A stretch of 64,000 nt of DNA. Origin: Cornus controversa (taxonomy: Eukaryota; Streptophyta; Magnoliopsida; Cornales; Cornaceae). Below are positions 35,114 to 46,474 of this stretch, piece after piece. The notes below the pieces were generated by a model. The model was not told the origin of the DNA. It worked only from the letters and a program-made list of their open reading frames with translations, and did not search any database. Made by a program: the position numbers and the translations under genes. The DNA lies in assembly GCA_026545225.1 (NCBI GenBank), contig CM048849.1, positions 6,226,041 through 6,290,040 of the forward strand, read 5' to 3'. The first letter of the stretch is position 1. Each line of letters begins with the position of its first letter.

Positions 35114-35355
35114 TTTTTTATTAGGAGGGATAACAATCAATATTAACCATGCAAAATTCAATTATGTGCTGGCTAGCTCATATGTGTGTGTATATATATA
35201 TATGTATATTCACAAGACTCCATTATGACGTGACTGCTAGTTTTGGTGATGTAAAATTAACCAAATGTTAGGGTGAACTAGTTTGTAATTTATCAAGTAG
35301 TCTATATTCAATTTCCTGAAAATTTTTAAAGGCCTCCAAAACAGAGAATATATCC

Positions 35356-35530
35356 AAAGTATACACAAGCACAAACCCATGCTAGACATGCATGGTTGTT
35401 TTATTCAGAGATAGTAATAATACATATGCCACACTTCAATAACTGACCTACAAGCCAGCATACACAAGCACAAACCCATGCTAGACATGCATGGTCGTTT
35501 TATTTTAGAATAGTAATAATACATATAGTG
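35356..35530. repeat. tandem duplication in the 3' region of the secreted-peptide gene
   Basis: A block beginning TACACAAGCACAAACCCATG and ending near AGTAATAATACATAT occurs twice (from about 35361 and 35459) with few differences; a third ACATAT-flanked piece follows. A (TA)n tract lies at 35560-35582. Confidence 0.8.
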
Positions 35531-35655
35531 AAACTCACATGTGCCATATACATATAGATATATATATATATATATATATATAGCTTTTGACTATATATAC
35601 TTGCATGTTGCCATGTTGATTTCACCATATTACAAGATCAGCATTTTCTGTCGTT

Positions 35656-35937
35656 CTATTTTCTTTTACGATCGGGTGTTCCGGGTCTTGTGTCAGTACT
35701 GTACTTGTGGTGAGTCTCATCGGTTGATCCTTTAGATCCAGAACCTCCATATTTATGATAACTCACATTAGTTTCATCGTCACCAGCTTCACTGCTTGTT
35801 TTAATGTTGAGTACTTTCCGACCAAGATTTGTTTCAGCAGTTAGCTGATGGTCCTCCAAAGTGAGTGTCTCCGAATTTGCTTGCAAAGTTCCCAAAATCA
35901 GCATAAATGCTATGACAAATACAAGCAAGGCCTTCAT
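35656..35937 (-). CDS. small secreted peptide precursor (93 residues)
   Basis: A complete frame with a clear N-terminal signal peptide (MKALLVFVIAFMLILGTLQA, cleavage expected near residues 20-22), then a hydrophilic, mostly acidic middle (LEDHQLTAETNLGRKVLNI) and a Ser/Gly/Thr-rich basic tail with two HKY motifs (SYHKYGG, HHKYST) and the end DTRPGTPDRKRK. There are no cysteines after the signal peptide. The layout is that of plant signalling-peptide precursors, with a conserved peptide expected at the C-terminus after processing in the secretory pathway. DTRPGTP is only loosely like the CEP core DFRPTxP, and I do not assign a family. Upstream are a TATA box (36142-36148) and a leader intron (35953-36079) with a good branch point and acceptor, which supports a real, possibly active, gene. 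Confidence 0.72.
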   Translation of the reverse strand: MKALLVFVIAFMLILGTLQANSETLTLEDHQLTAETNLGRKVLNIKTSSEAGDDETNVSYHKYGGSGSKGSTDETHHKYSTDTRPGTPDRKRK

Positions 35938-35952
35938 GATGATCAGCTTCCC

Positions 35953-36079
35953 CTAAAAAGAAAGCTCTGTTAGTTAATAAAAGATTTATTTAGAACTACT
36001 TAATTATCAAGTATAATTGAGGTAAACAAAGCATAAATGCAGTAATACTAGGCTTATAGGATATAAATGATATACGTAC
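35953..36079 (-). other. predicted 5' leader intron of the secreted-peptide gene
   Basis: Read on the minus strand, the donor AGTG|GTACGT and the acceptor CTTTCTTTTTAG|GGG bound a 127-bp AT-rich intron, with a CTAAC branch-point-like element 20 bases before the acceptor. The second exon then has 15 leader bases before the start codon at 35937. Confidence 0.6.
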
Positions 36080-36141
36080 CACTCTTCCTGCTCTGAGAAA
36101 ACATATGTTTGAATAATGAAAGAATTGATTACCGGGTGGAG

Positions 36142-36148
36142 TTATATA
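36142..36148 (-). promoter_or_regulatory. TATA box of the secreted-peptide gene
   Basis: TATATAA on the minus strand, in the context CGCCTATATAACTCC. A start site about 30 bases downstream (near 36112) would give a first leader exon of about 33 bases ending at the predicted donor (36079). Confidence 0.6.
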
Positions 36149-36557
36149 GGCGAATTTCATTTTACTGTTTCTGAATTTAGTGGGAGGCTAAGAAAAATTG
36201 TGAGCACTATGAAAAGAAGAATGCCGGATATGGGTCACCTACGTACTCACACAGTGTCTTAGCACAAGTGGGAGAGGTAGTAGCCATTAAAGAAGTAATT
36301 ATGATTAGGGTTGATAATTAAGGAGCATTAAGTTCTGACTTTTCGATTATTTATTGGTTAAAACTTGGACTCTGTTACCATGTTAGGGTTCAATATGGGG
36401 TGACACTGCAATGGGATTTTTCGTGTTTGAAATAATGAAGGGACATAGTTCTCTTCGATCATTACAGTAAACTTGGTGGGTTGACTATCGAAAAAATTAA
36501 GATGAAATGAGTACTGTATAAGTTCTTGATAATGATATTGAAGAACTGTTTTATAGA

Positions 36558-36769
36558 TAAATAATTCCAGAAAATGCTTGAAATATATATATATATATAT
36601 AGGAGTCTTTTGTGGAAGATAAATACTCATTTAAGAAAGAAAGTGCTTGACATATATATACCATTATCATCATATATATAGCAGTGCTTTCGTGGAAGGT
36701 GAATCTTACCATTCCATTCATTTAGCTGTTTTATTAGTAAATAATTCCAGAAAGAAAGTGCTTGACATA

Positions 36770-36807
<38 letters not shown>

Positions 36808-36850
36808 CTTTCGTTGAAGATGAATCTTAATATCTTACCATTCATTTAGT
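36558..36850. repeat. three degenerate tandem units of about 100-130 bp upstream of the secreted-peptide gene
   Basis: Each unit has AAAGTGCTTGACATAT or a variant, a (TA)n tract of variable length, then TTTCGTGGAAGATGAATCTTA or a variant. The second and third also share ACCATTCATTTAG. The (TA)n tracts lie at about 36584-36602 and 36772-36804. Confidence 0.75.
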
Positions 36851-37259
36851 AGTGGCAGTGCTGTGGCACTGTCACTATAATGTTAATTTTCTTAAATGTT
36901 CAAAGTTGTCTAAAGTCCTTTCTTGTTTAAAAATATTTTAGATTTCTATATATTGAACCGTTAAAGAATACGGTTAACTGATCTATAATTGAATGCTATG
37001 TTCCGTTTTAAACTATGAAAAATTAATGAGGACTCTCACTTCTAACTGATTCAGTAAATCAAAAATATAATTGGATCAATGAAGCAAAACAATTTCCACC
37101 AGTCTTAAGTGCCCTTGCCATGATCATCCGTAGATTTTCCATTGTTTTTATATTTTTTTTTCAAAATCAAGCAAAGCATATATATAAGGTGTAAATGTAC
37201 AGTGATGGGCATAAGCATTACCATTGTATAACTATAGGCCCATGTATGACAACATTTTC

Positions 37260-37450
37260 AAACAAAAGGGACCATTCAGTCCAAGAAAATTGACTTTTAA
37301 TAAGAGACAAAAAGCTTTCTACGACTCACTTCGACCATTGTGGTATCTCCTGGGCGATTGAGTCACGATATTCTACGAGGGGCAACGCCATCGTGAGAAG
37401 TGAACTTTCTACTCCGTGAATATTATATTTTTTTTACAAGTGACTATGCC
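37260..37450. mobile_element. possible degenerate CACTA piece (also at 41420-41600)
   Basis: CAGTCCAAGAAAATTGAC followed by TTTCTACGACTCACTTCGAC and CTACGAGGGGCAACGCC recalls a CACTA end and its subterminal repeats as at 17191-17507, but without the exact terminus. It is present in both duplication copies because it is part of the duplicated flank. Confidence 0.35.
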
Positions 37451-38279
37451 AGTCATAGAAAAGTTATTTTGTAAAAAAATAAAAAGAAAATATATTCTTT
37501 AATTGTCCCAAACATGAAAACAAGCCCAACAACCAAACAATGTCACTCATCCAATACCTCCTGTTCAAAAAAAAAAAAAAATACCTCCTGTTCCATCCAT
37601 ACACCAAGTGTTATATATACAAAATGCTTAAGAAATAAGAGTTCAAGGCTTTAAAAAAAATATATCATTTAAAGCCCACCAATCATACATAAAGAGTTCA
37701 AAGTACAAAAATCCAATCATTGTTAGCATATATATAAAAGAAAGATAAAACTTGACAATCGTGCAAGGCATATCCACAAAAAGTCTGAACATGAAACGAC
37801 ATTTCCCATTAAAGCATCATTGACCACAAGTAAAACGTTCTAGGTAGATTTTGAGGTCCAACTTTTCACTGCTATCCTGCACACACCAAATGAATTCCAT
37901 AATAATGTGTAATCAAATTTTAAAATGTTAAAAATATTTTTGTGTTTTTTGAATATTTGAAAAATAAAGACCAATAAAAATAAATATGAGAATATTAGAC
38001 CAAATTTTTCACTTGCATAATTATGAGTTCTAAATTTTTTTTAAAAAAATTAAGATATTTATGAACACATAATTTTAAAACTCATAAATTTGCCAACAAA
38101 ATTCATTCTGAATTTCACAATCACAACACAAATCCCAATTTATAATATTTATCAAAATTTAGAAATCCATCTAACAAAATCATGTGTGTTTGTAAAATCT
38201 AACATCATCAACAATTAATCAAATTCTTTGATCACTTGGTTAAAGTACTATGGAGATTAAAATTCCACCACTGAAAAGA

Positions 38280-38596
38280 ATACACGTCATCATAAGAAAA
38301 GTCAAAGAAGTCAAGAGATGACTCACATAAACCATCCAGGTCAGCAAGAAAAGGGTGATGTGGCAAGTAGTACACGTAGCAGATATTCTGACTAAGTCAA
38401 GACTATCGAATATCCAACAAAAGTTTGAAGTTTGGATTAAGAATATCCATTTTTGAATTTAGAATCGAGACAATCGTCTAAAATATCACAGAATATGGAA
38501 TGATATTTTGGATATAAATATGTATATAAAATTACATAGAGGGGGGGAAGCAGAGGAAGAAATACAGAGATATACAAAAAAGAGATATACTAATTC
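38280..38596 (+). promoter_or_regulatory. promoter-like segment of an older copia LTR (copied at 42440-42757)
   Basis: ACACGTCATCAT, GATGACTCAC and TACACGTA elements (bZIP/G-box-like cores) precede a TATATAAA box (38523-38530; 42684-42691 in the second copy) and a purine-rich leader. On the far side of the copia insertion, 50472-50654 continues with a CATTCATGGACGTAGGTC block like the U5 of plant copia LTRs. The inference is that the element at 38597 inserted into the LTR of another copia. Confidence 0.45.
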
Positions 38597-39783
38597 TGTA
38601 ATATATAAATTTGTAATTGGCATATTTCGGTTATCAAAACTTGAATGATCGAGTTGTAATTTTCGTATTATTTTATGTAATCGATCATCGAAAACTTCAA
38701 GCTGACACTCAAGTGCATGGAAGCCGATAAATCAGTTAGAACGCCATATAGTACAAGTAAGTCTGGTGAGGAGATTTTGCACTTTTTATTTTTGAGCCTA
38801 TTTTGAAAAATCAGAGTTTAAATGCAAAAATTTGGGTTTTTCAAAGTAGGACCAATCGACCTGTCCAACATGTCTCGGCAGTTTGGTTTCTACAGATTTT
38901 TACAAAGTCTCACTGGTCCTGAATATTTAGCACCTGTCCCACTTAGCCTGTTCCAAATAGGAAATAACTTTTGACGAAAATTCTGATTCCTATTAGGTTT
39001 GAAACTTCTATGAGAGTTCTATTTTGGTATTCAACTTCTTTTCCAAGCAAAATTAGAACTTCTTGCCTATATATATGTATTCATATTTTCTCTACAAAAT
39101 AAGCAAGTACTATACGCCTGAAACATATTTTTAGAGAGAGAAAGTATATACAATATAATTAGGGCTATATATATTTTTAAGAACACACATCCATACTTCA
39201 CGAGTGATATTTAGGATGGTGTTCTACTTCTGATCGACTACTCAGAGATTGCATCAAATCTATTTGTTGATGAGAACATTGGATTGATGGTTCTTCGCTT
39301 ACTTGTTTGCTAAAAAAGAAATGTGACCAGATCACACTACGAAGGGAACAAAATACTTGTTGAGTATTTTGGTTCTTCCAGTAACCTTTCTGTAAGGATC
39401 GTGATGTTAGCCGGAAGTCTGCAGCACCTAAACGTGTTGTCGCAATCATAAGCCTGAGGTGTTCCGCATCAGATTCTTGACAGAATAAAGAGAGGTGTGA
39501 GTCTAAGACAGAGTCTGCTGTACTTTGCTTTATTATAGTGGATTGGTTTCCTGAGGCGTTCCGCCTCCCTCCGTAGTTTTTTTCCGCCTTGGGTTTTCAC
39601 GTATATCTGGTGCATTCTTTTCTTTACTTGCACTTTAAGTTATCTACTTGCTTTTAATTGTTTGGTTAATTGAACTAAAAATTGAATTAATTAAAAATTA
39701 AGCAAACGAGCAAGTGATCCTATTCACCCCCCTCTAGGTTCTAAAATACTTTTCGCAACCACTTTCGCACTGCGCAACTCACA
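38597..39783 (+). repeat. 5' LTR of the copia-type element (copy 1)
   Basis: 1,187 bp, ending CTCACA directly before the primer-binding site. Preceded by the target duplication AATTC. Confidence 0.88.
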
Positions 39784-39873
39784 ATTTGTATCAGAGTAGT
39801 GTTCTCTAATTTATGAGTAGTTCCTTGCAAAGTATTTTTAAAATCAAAATCTATTTTTGTTTTCAAAAATCGT

Positions 39874-41268
39874 CATGGAATCTAGTATGAAAGAGGGTGG
39901 ATCGATTCAGCGAACTCCTTTGTTTGATGGTTCAAATTATACTTTCTGAAAGTCTCGCGTGAAAACCTTTTTAAAATCTCAAGGAGAGAGAGTTTGGATG
40001 GCTGTAGAGAATGGCTATAAAATTCCTACCACTACCACTGGTGATGGTGATGCTATTGTGACTACAGAAAAGGATAAAGTAACATGGTCTAATGCTAAAC
40101 ATGAAGATGCTAATAATAACAACAAGGGTTTATATGTTATATTTAATTTTGTTGTTCCTTTTGAATTTGCTAGAATTTCTGCTTGTTCCACTCCAAAAGA
40201 AGCATAGGATATTTTACAAGTAACTCATGAGGTACCACCAAGATAAGGAGATCTAAGTTACAAATGCTTGCCACTAAATTTGAAATAATTAGAATGGATA
40301 AAGATGAGATGTTTTCTGATTTTTATTCTAGACTTAATGACATTGTTCAAAGTAGTGTTAACCTTGGTGAGAAAATTTCATCTTTTCAGATTATTAGAAA
40401 AATCATGAGATCATTGCCTAATAGGTTCCAAGCTAAGTTGGAAGCCTTAGATGAGAGTAGAGATGTAGATTCAATGGAGGTGGCTGAGTTAGTTGGATCA
40501 ATTCAAACTTTTGAGATGAAATATCCAAAACTTCAAAAATTAAAAAATTTGGCTTTAAAAACCTCAAAGACTTCAAAGTCTTTAAGTTTGTCAAATGGCT
40601 CAAATTCTTTAAAATCTGAAGTTAAAAAAATTGAAAGTTTTGAATATAATTCAGATAATGATGTTGCACTCCTTGCTAGGAAATTTAGAAAGATTCTTGA
40701 ATATGAAAATGTTAGAAATTTGAGAAAAAGAAATCCTTCTAAATTCTGGAATCAAATCTCATCATCCAAAGGTAAGGAAAGGAAAGAGAAAGAAGATGAC
40801 TCTAAGAAAATTGAGATCACTTGTTGGACATGTGGTGGTAAAGGTCATGCATCTAATCAATATCCAAGTCCTAAGAAAAATAGCTTTAATCCAAAGAAAA
40901 GTTCAAAGAAAGCCATGAAAACTATTATTTCTGAGTCTGAATCATCCAACTCTGATAGTGATTCTTCTTATGAGAATGATTCTCTTGCTTTTGCTGCTTT
41001 ATTGAATGGTGATACTGCTAATGATTCTTCTTCTGATGTAGGTGAAATAGAGGTGTACACTACTCTCAGTCAAGTAGGGTTTGATGACTCAGAAGTTGAG
41101 CAGTCTGATGTAGAAACATGTGAAAGCAAGCTGCCAGAACTCTTTGAGAAATTGCTGGAAGCTTATAATAAAAAATCTGACAGACTGAAGCAAGAAAAAT
41201 TTGAGAATGAAACTTTGAAAAAAAAGAATGAAGATCAATTGAAGCAAAACAATTTCCACCAGTCTTAA
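39874..41268 (+). pseudogene. gag of the copia-type element (copy 1, ends at the duplication junction)
   Basis: Starts MESSMKEGG...TPLFDGSNY, the usual copia Gag N-terminus. The 334-residue frame at 40264-41268 has the UBN2-like capsid region (KIMRSLPNRFQAKLEALDE), a CWTCGGKGHASNQ zinc-knuckle region and acidic, serine-rich and coiled-coil-like stretches. Its last few residues are encoded by the start of duplication copy 2. Fossil coding sequence. Confidence 0.85.
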
Positions 41269-42757
41269 GTGCCTTTGCCATGATCATCCATAGATTTTCC
41301 ATTGTTTTTATATTTTTTTGTCAAAATCAAGCAAAGGATATACATAAGGTGTAAATGTACACTGATGGACCTAAGCATTACCATTGTATAACTATAGGCC
41401 CATGTATGACAACATTTACAAACAAAAGGGACCATTCAGTCCAAGAAAATTGACTTTTAATGAGAGACAAAAATCTTTCTACGACTCACTTCGACCATTG
41501 TGGTATCTTCTCGGCGATTGGTCACGATATTCTACGAGAGGCAACGCAATTGTGAGAAGTGAACTTTCTACTCCATGAAAATTATATTTTTTTTATAAGT
41601 ACTGACTATGCAATCATAGAAAAGTTATTTTGTAAAAAAATAAAAAGAAAATATATTCTTTAATTGTCCCAAACATGAAAACAAGCCCAACAACCAAACA
41701 ATGTCACTCATCCAATACCCCCTGTTCAAAAAAAAAAAATACCTCCTGTTCCATCCATATACCAAGTGTTATATATACAAAATGCTTAAGAAATAAGAGT
41801 TCAAGGCTTTAAAAAAAATATCATTTAAAGCCCACCAATCATACATAAAGAGTTCAAAGTACAAAAATCCAATCATTGTTAGCATATATATAAAAGAATG
41901 ATAAAACTTGACAATCGTGCAAGGCATATCCACAGAAAGTCTGAAGATGTAACGACATTTCCCATAAAAGCATCATTGACCACAAGTAAGATGTTCCGGG
42001 TAGATTTTGAGGTCCAACTTTTCACTACTATCCTACACACACCAAATAAATTCCATAATGATGTGTAATCAATTTTTAAAATGTTAAAAATATTTTTTTG
42101 TTTTTTGAATATTTGAAAAATAAAGACCAATAAAAATAAATATGAGAATATTAGACCAAAATTTTCACCTGCAAAATTATGAGTTCTAAATTTTTTTAAA
42201 AAAAATTAAGATACTTATGAACACATAATTTTAAAACTCATAAATTTACCAACAAAATTTATTTTGAATTTCACAATCACAACACAAATCCCAATTTACA
42301 ATATTTATCAAAATTTAGAAATCCATCTAACAAAACCATGTGTGTTTGTAAAATCTAACGTCATCAATAATAAATCAAATTCTTTGATCACTTGGTTAAA
42401 GTACTGTGGAGATTAAAATTCCACCACTGAAAAGAATACACGTCATCATAAGAAAAGTCAAAGAAGTCAGAGATGACTCACATGAACCATCCAAGTCAGC
42501 AAGAAAAGGGTGATGTGGCAAGTAGTACACGTAACAGATATTCAGCGACTGACTAAGTTAAGACTATCCAATATCCAATAGAAGTTTGAAGTTTGGATTA
42601 AGAATATCCATTTTTGAATTTAGAATCGGGACAATCGTCTAAAATATCACAGAATACGGAATGATATTTTGGATATAAATATGTATATAAAATTACATAG
42701 AGGGGGGAAGCAGAGGAAGAAATACAAAGATATACAAAAAAGAGAGATACTAATTAT

Positions 42758-43893
42758 GTGACATATAAGTTTGTAATTGGCATATTTCAGTTATCAAAAC
42801 TTGAATGATCGAGTTGTAATTTTTGTATTATTTTATGTAATCGATCATCGACAACTTCGAGCTGACACTCAAGTGCATGGAAGCCGATAAATCAATTAGA
42901 ACACCATATAGTACAGGTAAGTATGGTGAGAACACTCTGCACTTTTTATTTTCGAACCTATTTTGAAAAATCAGGGTTTAAATGCAAAAATTAGGAATTT
43001 TCAAAGTAGGACCGGTCCAACTTGTCTCGGCAGTTTGGTTTCTGCAAGTTTTTACAAAGTCCCACTGGTCCTGAATATTTGGCACCGGTCCCACTTAGCC
43101 TGTTCCAAATAGGAAACAACTTTTGACAAAAATTTTGATTCCTATTAGGTTTAAAACTTCTAGGAGAGTTCTATTTTGATATTCAACTTCTTTTCCAAGC
43201 AGAATTAGAACTTCTTGCCTATATATATGTATTAATATTTTTTGTACAAAATAAGCAAGTACTACTTTATGCCTGAAACATATTTTTAGAGAACACACAT
43301 ACATACTTCACGAGTAATATTTAGGATGGTATTCTACTTCTGATCGGCTGCTCAGAGACTGCATCAAATCTATTTGCTGATCAGAACATTGGATTGATGG
43401 TTCTTCGCTTGCTTGCTTACTGGGAAAGAAAAGTGACCAAATCGCACTACGAAGGGAACGAAATACTTGCTGAGTATTTTGGTTCTTCCAGCAACCTTTC
43501 TGTAAGGATCATAATGTTAGCCGAAAGTCTGCAGTAGTTGAACGTGTTATCGCAATCATAAGCCTGAGGTGTTCTGCATCAGATTCTTGACAGAGTGAAG
43601 AGAGGTGTGAGTCTGAGATAGAGTCTACTGTACTTTGCTTCATTATAGTGGATTGGTTTCCTGGGGCGTTCCGCCTCCCTCCGTGATTTTTCCCCGCTTT
43701 GGGTTTCCACGTATATCTGGTGTATTCTTTTCTTTACTTGCACTTTAAGTTATCTACTTGCTTTTAATTGTTTGGTTAATTGGACTTAAAATTGAATTAA
43801 TTAAAAATTAAGCAAATGAGCAAGTGATCCTATTCACCCCCCTTTAGGTTCTAAAATACTTTTTGCAATTGCTTCCGCACTGCGCAACTCACA
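42758..43893 (+). repeat. internal LTR of the copia-type element (copy 2)
   Basis: 1,136 bp. Preceded by AATTA where copy 1 has AATTC, i.e. a mutated copy of the same flank. This shows that it arose by duplication and not by a separate insertion. Confidence 0.88.
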
Positions 43894-45187
43894 ATTTGTA
43901 TCAGAGCAGTGTTCTCTAATTTGTGAGTAGTTCCTTGCGAAGTATTTTTAAAATCAAAATTTATTTTTGTTTTCAAAAATCGTCATGGAATCTAGTATGA
44001 AAGAGGGTGGATCGATTCAGCGAACTCCTTTGTTTGATGGTTCAAATTATACTTTTTGGAAGTCTCGCATGAAAGCCTTTAATCTCAAATAGAGAGAGTT
44101 TGGATGGCTGTAGAGAATGGCTATAAAATTCCTACCACTACCACTGGTGATGGTGATGGTGATGATATTATGACTATAGAGAAAGATAAAGTAACATGGT
44201 CTAATGCTGAACATGAAGATGCTAATAATAACAACAAGAGTTTATATGTTATATTTAATTCTGTTGTTCCTTCTGAATTTGCTAAAATTTCTGCTTGTTC
44301 CACTCCGAAATAAGCATGGGATATTTTACAGGTAACTCATGAGGGTACTACCTAGGTAAGGAGATCTAAGTTACAAATACTTGTCACTAAATTTGAAACA
44401 ATTAGAATGGATGAAGATGAGATATATATTTTTTTATTTTTATTCTAGACTTAATGACATTGTTCAAAGTAGTGCTAACCTTGGTGAGAAAATTTCATCT
44501 TTTCAGATTATTAGAAAAATCATGAGATCATTGCTTGATAAGTTCTAAGCTAAGTTGGAAGCCTTAGATGAAAGCAGAGATATAAATTCAATAGAGGTGG
44601 CTGAGTTAGTTGGATCAATTCAAACTTTTGAGATGAAATATCCAAAGTTTCAGAAATCAAAAAGTTTGACTTTAAAAACTTCAAAGACTTCAAACTCTTC
44701 AAGTTTGTCAAATGGTTTAAATTCTTCAAAATCTGAAATTGAAAAAATTGAAAGTTTTGAATATGATTCAGATAATGATGTTGCACTCCTTGCTAGGAAA
44801 TTTAGAAATATTTTTGAATATGAAAAGGTTAAAAATTTGAGAAAAGAAAATCCTTTTAAATTTTGAAATCAAAGCTTATCATCCAAAAGTAAGGAAAGGA
44901 AAGAGAAAGAAGATGACTCTAAGAAAATTGAGGTCACTTGTTGGACATGTGGTAGTAAAGGTCATGCATCTAATCAATATCCAAGTCCTAAGAAAAATAG
45001 CTTTAGTGAAAAGAAAAGTTCAAAGAAAGCCATGAAAGCTATTATTTCTGAGTCTGAATCCTCTAACTCTGATAGTGATTCTTCTGATGAGAATGATTCT
45101 CTTGCTTTTGTTGCTTTATTGAATGGTGATACTGCTTATGATTCTTCTTCTGATGTAGGTGAAATAGAGGTGTACACTACTCTCAGT

Positions 45188-46474
45188 TAGGGGTGGCAAT
45201 TCGTGTTCCCGTGTCGTGTTCGTGTCGTGTCGATGTATAAGTATTCTACTAAACAGCTCAACCCTAACCCGACCCATTTACTAATCGTGTCAGAGACCCT
45301 CAACACTAACCCAACCCATTTATTAAACGTGTTATCCGTGTCGACCCGTGTAACCCGTGTAATACCCCGCTCCAACACATGGTATGATATTGTCCGCTTT
45401 GGGCCTAAGCCCGCACGGTTTTGCTCTTGGGTTTACCCCAAAAGGCCTCATACCATTTGAAGAGAACATACTACATATAAGCACATCCCCTTTTCCACAC
45501 CCAGGCGATGTGGGATTGAGCTCCCTGTACCCTGTCAGTGTGGTAGCCCAGCCCAGTGTCTGTCTTCGCACCCGCCCACTCACACCCGTCCACAAGGGTT
45601 ACTACAATTCACCCCCCTACGAGGCCCGACATCCTCGTCGGCACACTTCTTCCGGCTGGGTTCAGGCTCTGATACCAACTGTAATACCCCGCTCCAACAC
45701 ATGGTATGATATTGTCCGCTTTGGGCCTAAGCCCGCACGATTTTGCTCTTGGGTTTACCCCAAAAGGCCTCATACCATTTGAAGAGAACATACTACATAT
45801 AAGCACATCCCCTTTTCCACACCCAGGCGATGTGGGATTGAGCTCCCTGTACCCTGTTAGTGTGGTAGCTCAGCCCAGTGTCTGTCTTCGCACCCGCCCA
45901 CTCACACCCGTCCACAAGGGTTACTACAACCCGTTTAATAAACATGTTCTATAATAGCACGACTTGTTTAATAACTTTTTTAATCTGTTTAACTTATATC
46001 ATATGAGTTTCTCCATCCCTCAAAATCTCTCTAAAGATCATATAAAAATAAAGTACATATTAATACATAAATCCTAAAATCAAACTATATTATAAATTTT
46101 GTATCTATATATAAACTCAAAAACATACTAAGGTGATTCAACAACTGGGAAGACATCATAACAATCTCATCCTTGTGTTTTATGGCTACATCAGTCCTGT
46201 AAATAAACAAATAGATTACAAACAATTGCAATATATATAACTATGTATATATATGTTTGTATCAAACCATAATATATGAATAACTCATGTCATAATCATG
46301 TTGTAATCGTGTCGTAATCGTGTCACGGGTTAGACAGCTTAAACCCAAACCCAACCCAATTTTTGCGTGTCGTGTTCGTGTTGACCCATTTATTAAACGT
46401 GTCGGCTTCTATCAAACCCAAACCCGCTTAATTCGTGTCGTGTTATCATGTCGTGTCCAATTTTGCCACCCCTA
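45188..46474. mobile_element. non-autonomous hAT transposon
   Basis: 1,287 bp with terminal inverted repeats TAGGGGTGGCAA / TTGCCACCCCTA and a perfect 8-bp target duplication CTCTCAGT (45180-45187, 46475-46482), both diagnostic of hAT elements. Subterminal CGTGTCGTGTCG-type repeats occur at both ends. It has no transposase ORF. It is inserted in the copia gag and carries a TRIM. Confidence 0.95.
45358..45928 (-). mobile_element. TRIM (miniature LTR retrotransposon), looks whole
   Basis: 571 bp: two 249-bp LTRs (45358-45606 and 45680-45928) around a 73-bp internal part. A perfect target duplication ACCCG flanks it (45353-45357, 45929-45933). Read on the minus strand, TTGGTATCAGAGCC (initiator tRNA-Met primer-binding site) follows the first LTR, and a GTAGGGGGGTGAAT polypurine tract precedes the second. 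There is no coding capacity, as is normal for TRIMs. The LTRs differ at 3 of 249 positions, so the insertion is recent. It sits inside the hAT. The frames of 87-132 residues across it are not genes. Confidence 0.95.

Larger units (their letters stand above)
37077..41236 (+). repeat. tandem duplication, copy 1 (flank + copia 5' LTR + part of gag)
   Basis: About 4.16 kb that recurs directly downstream from 41237. It comprises about 1.5 kb of pre-insertion flank (37077-38596), the copia 5' LTR (38597-39783), the primer-binding region and gag up to about 41236. The boundary sequence TGAAGCAAAACAATTTCCAC starts both copies. Confidence 0.9.

Noticed and set aside
35656-35937. Naming the secreted peptide a CEP precursor
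   Set aside because: DTRPGTP only loosely resembles the CEP core. The typical Pro-Gly-x-Ser-Pro-Gly run and His-containing end are missing.
38280-38596. Endogenous pararetrovirus promoter
   Set aside because: The TGAC-type boxes and TATA box recall caulimovirid promoters, but no viral coding region is nearby and a U5-like copia block follows the insertion, so a copia LTR is the simpler reading.
45358-45928. Assigning the TRIM to the Cassandra family (5S-RNA-bearing TRIMs)
   Set aside because: Some motifs such as GATATTGTCCGCTTTGGGCC are shared by many TRIM LTRs, but I could not recognise the 5S promoter boxes with confidence, so no family name is given.
45203-45954. Several overlapping frames of 65-132 residues on both strands
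   Set aside because: They lie across the hAT and the TRIM LTRs, repeat because the LTR is repeated, and have no domain. They are by-products of GC-richer non-coding sequence.
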